The notes: generated from the letters alone by a model not told the origin. A stretch of DNA of 64,000 nucleotides from Parerythrobacter aestuarii (GCF_030140925.1 NZ_JARBWD010000001.1:1922001-1986000); one strand, 5' to 3'. Shown: positions 25,875 to 35,833, counted from the first letter of the stretch. Made by a program: numbers and translations.

Positions 25875-26555
25875 ATGCTGACCGCAAAGCAGCACGAATT
25901 GATCCGCTTCATCCAGCAGCGACTGGAAGATACGGGAATTTCCCCCTCGTTCGAGGAAATGAAGGAAGCGCTTGATCTCAAGAGCAAGTCCGGGGTCCAC
26001 CGGCTGATCTCGGCGCTGGAAGAGCGCGGCTTTATCCGCCGCTTGCCCAATCGCGCCCGTGCACTGGAAGTGCTCAAGCAACCTGAAGATGTCGTGGGCG
26101 GTGGCAAGCCTGCCAACGACGTCGTTGCTAGCCGCACAATTGCCCCCACGGTTGCGCCGCAGGCGGCCAACGATGTGATCGAGATCCCGCTGCATGGCCG
26201 CATTGCCGCTGGTGCCCCGATCGAAGCGCTGGAGGACTACCAGTCGCTGCCGGTCCCGGCCGCGTTGCTTGGCCCGGGTGATCACTATGCATTGGAGGTT
26301 TCCGGCGACTCGATGATCGAAGCCGGCATTTTCGATGGCGACTTCGCGCTGATCCGCCGCACCGATACCGCTCGCGATGGCGAGATCGTCGTAGCGCTGG
26401 TCAACAATGAGGAAGCGACGCTCAAGTACCTGCATCGCGACAGCGGGCAGATCCGGCTCGACCCGGCCAATGCCGCTTACGAAGCGCAGGTCTATGCCCC
26501 CCAGCAGGTGCAGGTACAGGGCAAGCTCGCGGGGCTTCTGCGCCGCTACCACTGA
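25875..26555 (+). CDS. lexA: LexA repressor
   Basis: The SOS regulator, a 226-residue repressor that cleaves itself when RecA is active. The N-terminal winged helix (residues 1-65) is followed by a linker. The cleavage site is A112-G113 in RIAAGAP, and the catalytic dyad is S146 (SGDSMIEAG) and K184 (ATLKYLHR). It is autoregulated through the GTTC-N7-GTTC site 46-60 bases upstream of the start. Confidence 0.97.
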   Translation: MLTAKQHELIRFIQQRLEDTGISPSFEEMKEALDLKSKSGVHRLISALEERGFIRRLPNRARALEVLKQPEDVVGGGKPANDVVASRTIAPTVAPQAANDVIEIPLHGRIAAGAPIEALEDYQSLPVPAALLGPGDHYALEVSGDSMIEAGIFDGDFALIRRTDTARDGEIVVALVNNEEATLKYLHRDSGQIRLDPANAAYEAQVYAPQQVQVQGKLAGLLRRYH

Positions 26556-26567
26556 TTTCTACCCCGT

Positions 26568-26616
26568 GGGGAGCGGCTGTCCCCGCTTGAGGCTGTCCCG
26601 CCTACTGCCGCTCCCC
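26568..26616. terminator. Inverted repeat between convergent lexA and comEC
   Basis: A perfect 10 bp repeat GGGGAGCGGC/GCCGCTCCCC separated by 29 bases lies between the two gene ends. It may act in both directions but has no T-run, so the call is weak. Confidence 0.35.
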
Positions 26617-26636
26617 CAACCCTCTGTGATGGCGAC

Positions 26637-28817
26637 CTAGTCCTCGCGTCGGCTCCGCCACCAGCCATGCTCGCCCTCGCTCTCGGCAACGCTAGTGAAA
26701 CGCTCCTCTTCCAGGAACAGGGCCAGTCCTCCTTCCCGGCTCAGGAACCGCCCATCGGCCTTGAGCCATTGCGGCCTGCAACTCCTCGGCAGCCAACGGT
26801 CGGCAATGACGATATCCGCCCGGTCACATGCTGCCGCCAGCGCCCGCTCCTCGATCCGGTCGCGGCTGCGCGCCATCAGCAGCTGCCAGTCCCTGCCCTC
26901 GCGCCGGAGCGTGAGCGAACAGAAGTCACGACTGCAACGCGCGCCGTGCCAGTCGGTGATGGTGACAGGTTCACCCTGCATCCCGGCCAGCTCCATCAGG
27001 TTGTCGCGGGCATAGTCCGACCGGCTCTCCCGCAGCATGATCAAGCCGTCCCCTTCGACAATACCGACGTGTCGCCCGTCTCCGGAAACAAGGACATCAG
27101 GTGCGGGCGTCAGCAGCAGCGACAGCGTCGCCATGACCGTCGGAACAAAGCCGAGCAACCGCTTGCGGCCCTGCCACAGGGCCAGCCAAAGCCCGCCGAG
27201 CACAAACAGCGCCAATGTCCCCATGCCCATCTGCGGCATCAGTTTGACCGCTCCAGGCTGTTCCGCCGTGAAATGTGCAATGTTCAACAACAGGTCAAGC
27301 GACTGTCCGACCAGCCACCACAACGGGTCTCCGAGACCGACAAGATCGAAGCAAAGCGCGACTGCGATCAGCGGCATCGAGACAAAGGTGACCAACGGGA
27401 TCGCCATCACATTCGCCAGTGCGCCGTAGACTCCGGCCCGATGGAAATGAAACAGCACGATCGGCATCAGCGCGATCTCGATCACCAATCCGGTCATCAG
27501 CAGCATCAGGACTCGCCGGCCCGTGTGGAAGAACCAGCTCTCCTCACGCGGAGCGAGGAAGCGTTTGACCGGACTGGAGTTGTGCAAGGCAACGATAGCC
27601 ATGACGGCGGCATAGCTCATCTGGAAGCTCGGCCCGATCACAGCTTCGGGCCAGAGCAGCATCACAAACCCCGCAGCCACGGCCAGCATTCGCAGCGATA
27701 ATGGTTCACGACCCAGCGCGATCGCTATCAGGACCAACACCGCCGCTGCGCAGCTTCGCACGGTCGGCACTTCTGCCCCGGTCAACAGCGTATAGCCGAT
27801 TCCCGCCCCGGCCCCGACCGCTGCAGCCACCAGCGGCAAACGCACCCGCAAGGCAAACCACGGCCACAGCGCCAACAGCTTGATGGCGAGAAGATAAGCT
27901 GCCGCAATAATCGCACTGACATGCAGGCCACTGATGGAAAGCAGGTGCGTCAAGCCAGCATCGCGCATGGCCTCCTCATCGGCCTCAGCGATGGCTCCGC
28001 GATCCCCGCTGGCAAATGCAGCAGCGATGGATCCGGCAGACCCTTGCAGCTTGCTGCGAACATGGGTGGAAAGTGCCCTTTGCACAGCGACAAGGCCCGA
28101 CGGTGGCGGCGCCGGCTCCACTAACTCGATCTGACCGAGCACTGAGCCAGTCGCCGAATACCCATCGAACCATGCCCTGCGGGCGAAATTGTAGGCACCC
28201 GGAACCATCGGCGGCGATGGCGGCATCAACCGCGCCCTCAGCCGTACGACAGCGCCTTCACGATATTCCGGTTGCGCCTGATCCAGGGGCACGTTGACAC
28301 GGATCTTGCGTGCGGTGCCCGTTTCTGCATCGCGAACCGCCAGCACCAGCCTGATCCGGTCGCGCGCCGGCTGTTCTTCGCGAGCGAGCACCCGACCCGA
28401 GTACCACTCGACCGCAGGTGCGGGAATCGCTTCCGCCCCGACCATTGCCGATCGAGCCCAGATCAGGCCGGTACCGAAGCCCAGTGCCAGGCTCAGCGCA
28501 ACACATGCCATGCCCATGTGCACGAACCTTGACTGTCCCAGGATCATCCAGCCGCACAGCGCGCCCAGCCCGCACAAGCCCAAGAGAGCCACCCATTGCC
28601 ACGGGCCCGGCAACACGAACCAGAGAATGATCCCGACGGCCATGGCGACAGCGACCCAGGGGGCCCTGTCGAAGCCGGAACTGCCGAGTTCTCGCTCCAG
28701 CACATCGGCTACGCTGGACAAGCGCCAGCGCGAGTGCCAAGGGCGTTGCTGCATTGCAGCATGACCTGGCCCCGGATCGCCTGCCAGAGGTATTTCGGGA
28801 GCGCCGTTGGTCGCCAT
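26637..28817 (-). CDS. comEC: ComEC/Rec2 family DNA-uptake channel protein
   Basis: An inner-membrane protein of about 726 residues that in competent bacteria carries single-stranded DNA across the membrane. It has an N-terminal DUF4131-type region, the competence signature LLSISGLHVSAI and about ten membrane segments. The C-terminal soluble domain is short, with CSRDFCSLTLRREG, and the metallo-beta-lactamase-like part appears reduced. The ATG at 28817 is preferred; a start 12 codons further upstream would overlap gltX. It is divergent from gltX with about 29 bp between. Confidence 0.9.
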   Translation of the reverse strand: MATNGAPEIPLAGDPGPGHAAMQQRPWHSRWRLSSVADVLERELGSSGFDRAPWVAVAMAVGIILWFVLPGPWQWVALLGLCGLGALCGWMILGQSRFVHMGMACVALSLALGFGTGLIWARSAMVGAEAIPAPAVEWYSGRVLAREEQPARDRIRLVLAVRDAETGTARKIRVNVPLDQAQPEYREGAVVRLRARLMPPSPPMVPGAYNFARRAWFDGYSATGSVLGQIELVEPAPPPSGLVAVQRALSTHVRSKLQGSAGSIAAAFASGDRGAIAEADEEAMRDAGLTHLLSISGLHVSAIIAAAYLLAIKLLALWPWFALRVRLPLVAAAVGAGAGIGYTLLTGAEVPTVRSCAAAVLVLIAIALGREPLSLRMLAVAAGFVMLLWPEAVIGPSFQMSYAAVMAIVALHNSSPVKRFLAPREESWFFHTGRRVLMLLMTGLVIEIALMPIVLFHFHRAGVYGALANVMAIPLVTFVSMPLIAVALCFDLVGLGDPLWWLVGQSLDLLLNIAHFTAEQPGAVKLMPQMGMGTLALFVLGGLWLALWQGRKRLLGFVPTVMATLSLLLTPAPDVLVSGDGRHVGIVEGDGLIMLRESRSDYARDNLMELAGMQGEPVTITDWHGARCSRDFCSLTLRREGRDWQLLMARSRDRIEERALAAACDRADIVIADRWLPRSCRPQWLKADGRFLSREGGLALFLEEERFTSVAESEGEHGWWRSRRED

Positions 28818-28846
28818 GGATTTGAATTGAAAGGAAGCCACGCAAG

Positions 28847-30280
28847 ATGGCAAGCACTGATGGAGCAGGAACGGGGACAGTCGTTACCCGCTTTGCCCCT
28901 TCGCCAACCGGATATTTGCATCTGGGTGGTGCGAGAACCGCACTCTTCAACTGGCTTTTCGCAAGGCACAATGGCGGCAAGGCGCTGCTCAGGATCGAGG
29001 ATACCGACAAGAAGCGCAGCACACAGGATGCGATCGACAAGATCCTCGAAGGCCTGGACTGGCTTGGGCTCGACTATGATGAAGCGCCGGTATTCCAGTC
29101 GGAACGCGGTTCGCGCCATGTCGAAGTAGCAGAGAAGCTGCTCGAACACGGCTACGCCTATCGCTGCTACGCAACGCAGGAAGAGCTTGAGGAGATGCGT
29201 GCCGCCCAGCGCGCCTCCAAGCAACCGCTACGCTATGACGGGCGTTGGCGCCATCGCGACGCAGCGGATGCGCCTCCCGGGGCCCCTTTTGTCGTTCGCC
29301 TGAAGACACCGGAAGACGGCGAAACGACAATCGAAGACAAGGTCCAGGGCAGGGTCACCGTTCGCAACGGGGAACTTGACGACTATATCCTGCTCCGCGC
29401 TGATGGTTCGCCGACCTATATGCTGGCGGTCGTGGTCGACGACCATGACATGGGAATAACCCACGTCATTCGCGGCGACGATCACCTCAACAACGCATTC
29501 CGCCAGCTGCCGATCTATCATGCCATGCAGGCCATCGAAGGCGGCTGGGAAACCCCGACCTATGCCCATGTCCCGCTGATCCATGGGCAAGATGGTGCCA
29601 AGCTGTCGAAACGCCACGGTGCGGTCGGAGTCGAAGCCTATCGCGACGAGATGGGTGTATTGCCCGAAGCGCTGTTCAACTATCTGTTGCGCCTTGGTTG
29701 GGGCCATGGGGATCAGGAAGAATTCACCAAGCAGCAAGCCATCGAGCTGTTTACGCTAGAAGGCGTCGGCAAGAGCGCTTCGCGCTTCGACACCAAGAAG
29801 CTTCTCAACCTCAACGGCTTCCACATCCGAGAGGCTGACAACACCCGATTAGCGCATCTGGTCGCCGACAAGATTGGCCCGTCAGCGGATGCCGCAGTGC
29901 TGGCCGAAGCGATGCCCGTGCTCAAGGTCAGGGCCAGGGACATCAATGAACTGGCGGAAGGCGCAGCCTTTTTGTTCAGCAAACGCCCGCTGCAGATGAC
30001 CGAGAAGGCAGCAGCGTTGCTCACCGACGATGCCCGCGCAATTTTGGCGAAGATTTCCGCCGTATTGCATGCGGAAAATGACTGGACAATCGAGGCCCTC
30101 GAAGCCACTACGAAGCAGCTCGCCGAGAGCCTCGAGCTGGGCCTTGGCAAACTCGCGCAACCCATGCGTGCAGCTTTAACCGGAACGACAACGTCACCCG
30201 GTATTTTCGACGTACTCGTCCTGCTCGGCAGGGAAGAGTCCCTCGCGCGGATCGACGCGCAGGCGACGCCCTCCGAGTAA
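28847..30280 (+). CDS. gltX: Glutamate--tRNA ligase
   Basis: Charges tRNA-Glu. The 477-residue class I synthetase has [19 protein letters not shown] (HIGH-type motif) and KLSKRHGA (KMSKS-type motif). The C-terminal anticodon-binding part is complete. Many alphaproteobacteria carry two gltX copies, one misacylating tRNA-Gln; which one this is cannot be told here. AAGGAAG precedes the ATG. gltA follows after 34 bases. Confidence 0.96.
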   Translation: MASTDGAGTGTVVTRFAPSPTGYLHLGGARTALFNWLFARHNGGKALLRIEDTDKKRSTQDAIDKILEGLDWLGLDYDEAPVFQSERGSRHVEVAEKLLEHGYAYRCYATQEELEEMRAAQRASKQPLRYDGRWRHRDAADAPPGAPFVVRLKTPEDGETTIEDKVQGRVTVRNGELDDYILLRADGSPTYMLAVVVDDHDMGITHVIRGDDHLNNAFRQLPIYHAMQAIEGGWETPTYAHVPLIHGQDGAKLSKRHGAVGVEAYRDEMGVLPEALFNYLLRLGWGHGDQEEFTKQQAIELFTLEGVGKSASRFDTKKLLNLNGFHIREADNTRLAHLVADKIGPSADAAVLAEAMPVLKVRARDINELAEGAAFLFSKRPLQMTEKAAALLTDDARAILAKISAVLHAENDWTIEALEATTKQLAESLELGLGKLAQPMRAALTGTTTSPGIFDVLVLLGREESLARIDAQATPSE

Positions 30281-30314
30281 GGAACGAGAGAAAAGAATTT
30301 GTAGGAGAACGCAA

Positions 30315-31601
30315 ATGGCAGACACGACCGCAACACTCGGCGTTGCCGGACAGACTCACGAATATCCGATCCTCAAGGGTTCGACCGGGCCTGACGTGAT
30401 CGATATTCGCAAGCTCTATGGCCAGACTGGTGCGTTCACCTTCGATCCCGGCTACAAGTCGACCGCTTCGTGCGAAAGCGCGCTGACCTATATCGATGGC
30501 AACGAAGGCGTGCTGCTGCACCGCGGCTACCCCATCGGCCAGCTGGCCGAGCACTCGAGCTTCATGGAAGTCAGCTACTTGCTGCTCAATGGCGAATTGC
30601 CGACGCAGGAAGAGCTCGATGACTTCACCTACACCATTACCCGGCACACCATGGTGCACGACCAGCTGCGCCAATTCTATCAGGGATTCCGCCGTGATGC
30701 GCACCCGATGGCAATCATGTGCGGAGTCGTTGGCGCACTGTCCGCGTTCTATCATGACAGCACCGACATTTCAGATCCCGAACACCGCAAGATCAGCAGC
30801 CACCGCCTGATCGCCAAGATGCCAACGATTGCGGCCATGGCTTACAAATATGCCGTCGGCCAACCCTTCCTTCAGCCGAAGAATTCGCTCAGCTACACCG
30901 GCAACTTCCTGCGCATGACGTTTGGCGTGCCGGCCGAGGACTATGAGATCCACCCTGCGATCGAACGTGCCATGGATCGCATCTTCATCCTTCACGCTGA
31001 CCACGAGCAGAACGCATCGACCTCGACGGTCCGCCTTGCCGGTTCCTCTGGCGCGAATCCATTCGCCTGTATCGCAGCCGGCATCGCCTGCCTGTGGGGT
31101 CCGGCCCACGGTGGTGCCAATGAAGCCGCGCTCAACATGCTCCAGGAAATCGGCACGCCGGACAAGATCCCGCATTACATCGAGCGCGCCAAGGACAAGA
31201 ATGACCCGTTCCGCCTGATGGGCTTCGGCCACCGCGTGTACAAGAACTACGACCCGCGCGCGACTGTCATGCAGCAGACCCTGCGCGAAGTGTTCGAAGC
31301 GCTCAACGTCAGCGATCCGGTGTTCGAAACCGCTCTGCAACTCGAGGAAATCGCGCTCAACGACGATTACTTCAAGGAAAAGAAGCTGTTCCCGAATGTG
31401 GACTTCTATTCAGGCATCATCCTGAACTCGATCGGCTTCCCGACTACGATGTTCACTGCACTGTTTGCGCTCGCCCGCACAGTCGGCTGGGTCGCGCAGT
31501 GGAACGAAATGATCTCCGATCCCGGCCAGGTCATCGGTCGCCCGCGCCAGCTCTACACCGGCCCGACCGAGCGCGACTACGTTCCTATCGCCAACCGGTA
31601 A
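30315..31601 (+). CDS. gltA: Citrate synthase
   Basis: First enzyme of the citric acid cycle. The 428-residue type II (hexameric) citrate synthase has the catalytic histidines in [19 protein letters not shown] and [14 protein letters not shown], and the aspartate region near the C-terminus. The N-terminal sheet domain typical of the NADH-regulated Gram-negative form is present. TAGGAG precedes the ATG. Confidence 0.98.
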   Translation: MADTTATLGVAGQTHEYPILKGSTGPDVIDIRKLYGQTGAFTFDPGYKSTASCESALTYIDGNEGVLLHRGYPIGQLAEHSSFMEVSYLLLNGELPTQEELDDFTYTITRHTMVHDQLRQFYQGFRRDAHPMAIMCGVVGALSAFYHDSTDISDPEHRKISSHRLIAKMPTIAAMAYKYAVGQPFLQPKNSLSYTGNFLRMTFGVPAEDYEIHPAIERAMDRIFILHADHEQNASTSTVRLAGSSGANPFACIAAGIACLWGPAHGGANEAALNMLQEIGTPDKIPHYIERAKDKNDPFRLMGFGHRVYKNYDPRATVMQQTLREVFEALNVSDPVFETALQLEEIALNDDYFKEKKLFPNVDFYSGIILNSIGFPTTMFTALFALARTVGWVAQWNEMISDPGQVIGRPRQLYTGPTERDYVPIANR

Positions 31602-31613
31602 GAGGAGGCCCGG

Positions 31614-31817
31614 ATGAAACTGCCGGGCTACCTACTGCAAATTCTTGGTCTCACCATGCTCCTCACCGGGGCATGGTGGGTCTTGCAGGGCATGGGCTGG
31701 ATCGGCGATCCGGCAGAAAGCTACATCGTCGGACGGCAGGATTGGGCCTTCGGCGGGGCAGCCGTCTTTGCACTGGGAGGGGTTGTGTTCGGCTGGTCGC
31801 GACGGTTTCGCGGCTAG
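31614..31817 (+). CDS. Small two-segment membrane protein
   Basis: A 67-residue protein with two hydrophobic stretches (about residues 5-27 and 45-62) joined by a loop with GDPAESYIVGRQD. AGAGGAGG precedes the ATG at ideal spacing, and the gene is 12 bases after gltA. No family is recognised. The good start and location argue that it is real and co-transcribed with gltA. Confidence 0.65.
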   Translation: MKLPGYLLQILGLTMLLTGAWWVLQGMGWIGDPAESYIVGRQDWAFGGAAVFALGGVVFGWSRRFRG

Positions 31818-31823
31818 GAGCGA

Positions 31824-33206
31824 CTATGCCTCACCGCCGACAGGCAGAGTGAGGGTGAAAATTGCGCCTTCGCCCGGCTGGCTGCGCACCTTGAGATCGC
31901 CTCCCATGGCACGGGCCAGTCGGCGAGAAATATACAGCCCCAAACCGGACCCACCATCGCCGCTGCGTCCAAGCCGTTCAAATTTCTGGAAGATTGCCGC
32001 TTGCTGCTCTTTGTCGATCCCCGGTCCCTGATCGATAACGCGTGCGCCCGCTACCTTGCCGTTACGAGCCAGCTCGATGCGGATCTCCGATCCGGCCGGG
32101 GAATAGCGGATAGCATTGCCGATCAGGTTGAGCAGCACTTGCAGGACCCGGCGAAACTCGCCGACCGCGGGGCAATGTTTGTCACGATCCGGGGCGATGA
32201 TCGTGATGCCTTTTTCCTGCGCAGTAACGCCCAGGATGCCGGCTGCCTGCCGAACCACGTCGGCCAGATCGATCCTGTCAGGGGCGGTTGAGAATCCGTC
32301 CGCTTCGATCACTTCTAGATCGGCGAGATCGTCTATCAGCGACAGCAAATGCTGTCCGGCGGCGGCAATATCCGAGGCATAGTCGCTATACTCGTCTGCC
32401 AAGGGCCCGGCCAGCTTGGTCCGTATCGTCTCGGCATTGGCGATGATACGTGAGATCGGTTGACGCAGGACCGGTGACAGTTCGCGACCCAAACGGGCCT
32501 GCACTTCCTGGTTCTGGCTGCGACGTCGGTCTGACCGCCGGACCCATGCACGATTGGCAACTAGGTAGAGCTCGAAGCCTTCGCTACCGGCGAGCGGCCC
32601 TCCGATGGGAATGAGCCGTGCGGTCCATTGTCTCGGGCTGCCTTCAATGTCGCAGCGTGCCTGGTCGAGCAGTCGCCAGTGCAGTGGCTGGGCATGGTGC
32701 ATTCCAGGGAGGCTGACGTAGTCGGTCCATGGTCGGGCGGGATTGGCCCGGATTGCCTTGACCAAGCCTTGTAGGTCCTCTGCTTCCGTATCGACCGTAA
32801 GCACACGCTGCTGGGCGTCCAGCCGGGCATGCAGTTCCGCCAATGCGTTGTCGATGGCGTCGCGCCGTGCGCCGGCATCGTCCTCGGCTGCCATCACCGG
32901 GCTTGATGTCTGCCAAGTCGCAATGGAGACAGAGCAGCCACTTTCGGACTTGCCCTTGTAAGGCACCACCTCGACCCAGGCAGTGATCCGTTCGTCTCCA
33001 TCGAAGGCACGGACAGTACGAGCAAGTCGCAGGTCCATGGTTCGCGCCTTGCGCACCAGTTGCCGCAATTCGTGGATCGCGATCGCACCGGGCAGCTCGC
33101 CACCGCATTTGCGCTGCAAGCTGGCAAGCGGTTCATCCGCCTCAACCAACCTGTCGTCCGCGTCGGTACGGGCTTTCGCAATCAGAGTGTCACCAGCGCG
33201 CTTCAC
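31824..33206 (-). CDS. Histidine kinase-like protein lacking the phospho-acceptor histidine
   Basis: A 460-residue protein with two PAS-like regions (about residues 20-100 and 125-225), a HisKA-like helical pair (about 235-300) and a C-terminal ATPase domain. The N box (LLNLIGNAIRYSP), DQGPGID and GGSGLGLYISRRLA are intact. Where kinases have H-E-L-R-x-P this protein reads S-P-V-L-R-Q-P-I (residues 244-251), so the phosphorylated His is a Pro (P245). It may be a pseudokinase or a phosphatase-type regulator, like DivL in being His-less. The start is GTG, 3 bases after the DUF2336 gene. No membrane segment is seen. Confidence 0.8.
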   Translation of the reverse strand: MKRAGDTLIAKARTDADDRLVEADEPLASLQRKCGGELPGAIAIHELRQLVRKARTMDLRLARTVRAFDGDERITAWVEVVPYKGKSESGCSVSIATWQTSSPVMAAEDDAGARRDAIDNALAELHARLDAQQRVLTVDTEAEDLQGLVKAIRANPARPWTDYVSLPGMHHAQPLHWRLLDQARCDIEGSPRQWTARLIPIGGPLAGSEGFELYLVANRAWVRRSDRRRSQNQEVQARLGRELSPVLRQPISRIIANAETIRTKLAGPLADEYSDYASDIAAAGQHLLSLIDDLADLEVIEADGFSTAPDRIDLADVVRQAAGILGVTAQEKGITIIAPDRDKHCPAVGEFRRVLQVLLNLIGNAIRYSPAGSEIRIELARNGKVAGARVIDQGPGIDKEQQAAIFQKFERLGRSGDGGSGLGLYISRRLARAMGGDLKVRSQPGEGAIFTLTLPVGGEA

Positions 33207-33209
33207 CGG

Positions 33210-34187
33210 TCAATTCGCCTGCCATCCGCTTGAGGCCGCGAGGATCGATTGCGCGCGATCAACCCGCAATTGCGCAAAACCTTCGGGCAATGAGACGTCC
33301 GGGTGGATATAGAGGAACTGCTCTTCCACTTCCTTGGGATTCAGCCCGGCGCTCCGCAATGCGAGGGCCAGCCGGGCAAGCTGGCGATCATTGGTCGAAA
33401 GCGCGACCACATCGCGCTCCTGTTCCGAAGCAGATGCCAGCGCTGTCAGGAACAGGGCAACGCCCGCATGCGATATGGACAGGGCCGCGCGGGCACCGCC
33501 GCCCAATCCTTCGATCAGGCGCGAGAGCAGGCCGAGGCGGCTGTTGCTTTCGTCAAAATCCTTGCGGATGCGGGTCTCGATCCGCCCTGCAATCTCGCTA
33601 TCGAGACCCTCGGCAAAGCTGCGCCAGCTCACCAGCGCATGATGGAACAGATCGGCAGGCAGTTCGCTCAGGGGCAATTGCATCCGCTTCTGCCGCTGCG
33701 AAAATCGCGCCTGGGATGTCAGCACCTGCATGGCAAGGCCAGCTGTATCCGGGTCATCCGACGCAATCAGCGACTGCATCAAGGGTGACAGCACTGGGTC
33801 GATCGCATTGCGCAGCTTGAGCCGGTCGGCGACATGACACTCGATGGCCAGACCATGGCAATGGGTCAGGAAGGCGGGATTCCCGGCAATCATCTCAGCC
33901 AGGTCGTCCTTGTTGCGCACCGCAAACCCGTGCGGATCGGTATCGTCCACCTCGGTTGCATGGATTTCCAGCAACTGCTGCGCGATCCCTGAAATCATGC
34001 CCCTGATGCGGGAAACAATCTCGTCACTGAACAGCGAGTGGTCATGGTTGGCGATCAGGTGGCCGAGAATCGGTCCGATCGTGCCAAGCATGACATCGCC
34101 ATGCGCGAGCTCTTCGCGCAGGATCGCCTCGACAGGCGCTTCGGCAGAGGTAGGTGTGTCAGCGTTGGTCATTACGGCCTCGATCAT
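33210..34187 (-). CDS. DUF2336 domain protein
   Basis: A 325-residue cytoplasmic protein matching DUF2336, an alphaproteobacterial helical-repeat family seen near signalling genes. Characteristic parts are ILGHLIANHDHSLF, SELPADLFHHALVSWRSF and a C-terminal IHPDVSLPEGFAQLRVDRA. The function is unknown. It is directly upstream of the His-less kinase (3 bp gap) and behind a CtrA-like site, suggesting they work together. Confidence 0.75.
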   Translation of the reverse strand: MIEAVMTNADTPTSAEAPVEAILREELAHGDVMLGTIGPILGHLIANHDHSLFSDEIVSRIRGMISGIAQQLLEIHATEVDDTDPHGFAVRNKDDLAEMIAGNPAFLTHCHGLAIECHVADRLKLRNAIDPVLSPLMQSLIASDDPDTAGLAMQVLTSQARFSQRQKRMQLPLSELPADLFHHALVSWRSFAEGLDSEIAGRIETRIRKDFDESNSRLGLLSRLIEGLGGGARAALSISHAGVALFLTALASASEQERDVVALSTNDRQLARLALALRSAGLNPKEVEEQFLYIHPDVSLPEGFAQLRVDRAQSILAASSGWQAN

Positions 34188-34206
34188 CGGCCACCCTTAG
34201 CGCGCC

Positions 34207-34225
34207 ATGGTTAAGCCTGCGTTAT
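34207..34225 (-). promoter_or_regulatory. CtrA-like binding site upstream of the DUF2336 gene
   Basis: On the minus strand the sequence reads ATAA-CGCAGGC-TTAACCAT. This fits the CtrA full site TTAA-N7-TTAA with one mismatch and contains a perfect TTAACCAT half site. It lies 20-38 bases before the DUF2336 start and overlaps the end of the upstream gene. Confidence 0.45.
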
Positions 34226-35392
34226 TGCTGGCCGGTTTCTCAAATTAAGCAAAATTCCTACCAGCGCCGCCGCACTGGCTACTGCGGCACCTACGAACCA
34301 AGACCCCGCCAGCGCGGCAAGGCCGCACCCCAGCCAAACCAACGAACGATCCTGGAAGAATGCTGCGAACCGACCCTTTCCGAGCATCGCCAACAGCCAT
34401 GTAGCAGATGTAAGAATCGTAATGTAAGCACTTGATTGCAAGCCAAACTCTGTCCGCAAACCCAGGAATAGAGCCGCTATCCCGACCAGATCGGGAACCA
34501 CCGCGAACCAGTCCTTCGACTGACCGCCATTACCCACTGAAAATACCCGGGGGTTGCCCTGTCTCCGCGCCGAACCCCATGTCCTGAACAGGATTGCCGC
34601 CAGTCCCACCAGCACGAGCGAGGCTGCAGGATAGGCGTAGGCGAACGAAACCAGGCCTGCCAGGGTCAATAATCCGCCGCCTGCCATGCTCGTCCAGACG
34701 AGCCTCGGGCGGTTCACCAGCCATTTTCCGACCGGATCGATCAGGAATCGGGCCAACGGGCTGGGGCGCTGCTGTGGTGTTGCGGTCGCCGTGAAAGTCG
34801 GCACACGCTCCGCTGCAAGCGACCAGCGCCCCGACCGGACCCATTCCACCGGCAAGTCGCGTTCGACTACCCGGGACACACGCCCTGCTCTTACAAGGGC
34901 AGAAACCGGATCGATGTCTTCGCCAAGTTCATCCAGCCGTTCAAGCACCCGGCCCGGCAGGATCATGGCTCCTGCCCAGCAAAAGTCACGATCGAGCCGC
35001 TCGAAACCGGCTCTCAGGCCCTGTTCCGACGGCAGACGCAAGATCACTGGCCCACTTTCGAGCAATTCCAACATGTCCCGATCGGCGGGCAAGAGTCCTT
35101 CAGCCAGCACCAGCAGTTCGTCCTGGTGGGTCATTCCTCCCAGCAATTGCCGTCCGCGCTGGATCAGGCGGAACTTCGCGCCCGAGGTTTCGGCCAACTG
35201 CTGTGCGCGGATCGCCAATTCATCTTGCCCCGCAGCGAACAGCCAAATCCGCTTGCAGCCGAGCGCCAGCGCGACATCGACCTGCCGTTCGAGCACACTT
35301 GCGCCTCCAATCGTGCGGCGATTGGATTGTGCATCATCGAATGCTGCATCGAGACAGAGCAGCGCCGTGCGGGGTGGAGAACTCGCTTCCAT
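34211..35392 (-). CDS. Nucleotidyltransferase-like domain fused to a degenerate CDP-alcohol transferase-like membrane domain
   Basis: A 393-residue protein. Residues 1-180 look like a Rossmann-type NTP-transferase fold (GGASVLERQVDVALALGCKRIW), though the G-x-G-T-R signature is missing. Residues 205-390 hold about six membrane segments. The layout, soluble cytidylyltransferase followed by ARFLIDPVGKWLVNRPRLVWTS and membrane helices, recalls fused inositol-phosphate cytidylyltransferase/CDP-alcohol transferases. The catalytic DGxxAR...GxxxD pattern is not seen; the equivalent place reads RTWGSARRQG. It is probably not active as such. The assignment is inference. Confidence 0.5.
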   Translation of the reverse strand: MEASSPPRTALLCLDAAFDDAQSNRRTIGGASVLERQVDVALALGCKRIWLFAAGQDELAIRAQQLAETSGAKFRLIQRGRQLLGGMTHQDELLVLAEGLLPADRDMLELLESGPVILRLPSEQGLRAGFERLDRDFCWAGAMILPGRVLERLDELGEDIDPVSALVRAGRVSRVVERDLPVEWVRSGRWSLAAERVPTFTATATPQQRPSPLARFLIDPVGKWLVNRPRLVWTSMAGGGLLTLAGLVSFAYAYPAASLVLVGLAAILFRTWGSARRQGNPRVFSVGNGGQSKDWFAVVPDLVGIAALFLGLRTEFGLQSSAYITILTSATWLLAMLGKGRFAAFFQDRSLVWLGCGLAALAGSWFVGAAVASAAALVGILLNLRNRPAITQA

Positions 35393-35457
35393 CGCCTGCG
35401 CAGCGATAAGTTCTGGTCAGGGGGAATCCAAGCGGGTTGAGGAATTTGGTCCCAAAC

Positions 35458-35763
35458 TTAGTTCCGCGCGTCGAAATCCTCGACGAACCGCCCCAGCTTC
35501 CTGAGCACCACCGGGTCGCCAGGAGCACTGTCAATCGCTTCCTGCGCCAGCAGCATCAGCGGCTCTGCGTGGAAGCTGGCTGCCAGTCCCTTGATCCGTT
35601 GCGCTGCAATCAGCCAGTTGCCGTCGCAGCGGGCCCGCGATAGCAGGTCGACCTGCTGGGCAACGCTTTCCCTGAACGCCACGCGCAGTTCTGCATGAAG
35701 GGCAGCATCGTCCCCCGCAGCAGCTGCCAAGGTGGCAGAAAAGGCACCATTTTCGAAAGCCAT
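35458..35763 (-). CDS. Hpt-like protein lacking the phospho-acceptor histidine
   Basis: A 101-residue helical protein. It resembles a histidine phosphotransfer domain around residues 50-70: QRIKGLAASFHAEPL aligns with the usual HxLKGxAxxxGAxxL, with Gln (Q55) where the phosphorylated His should be. The flanking helices fit in length. It starts with ATG and is divergent from the coiled-coil gene. The Hpt assignment is inference from a short motif; it may be an unrelated helical protein. Confidence 0.5.
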   Translation of the reverse strand: MAFENGAFSATLAAAAGDDAALHAELRVAFRESVAQQVDLLSRARCDGNWLIAAQRIKGLAASFHAEPLMLLAQEAIDSAPGDPVVLRKLGRFVEDFDARN

Positions 35764-35833
35764 CAGTGAGCCGTATTACCGACACGGTTAATATGGGGTT
35801 TAATCGAGGCCCAAAAGTGATAGAATCGCAGGT

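Noticed and set aside
35788..35803. TTAA-N8-TTAA upstream of the coiled-coil gene as a CtrA site
   Set aside because: The spacing is 8, not 7, and neither half has the full TTAACC; kept only as a weak remark, not a feature.
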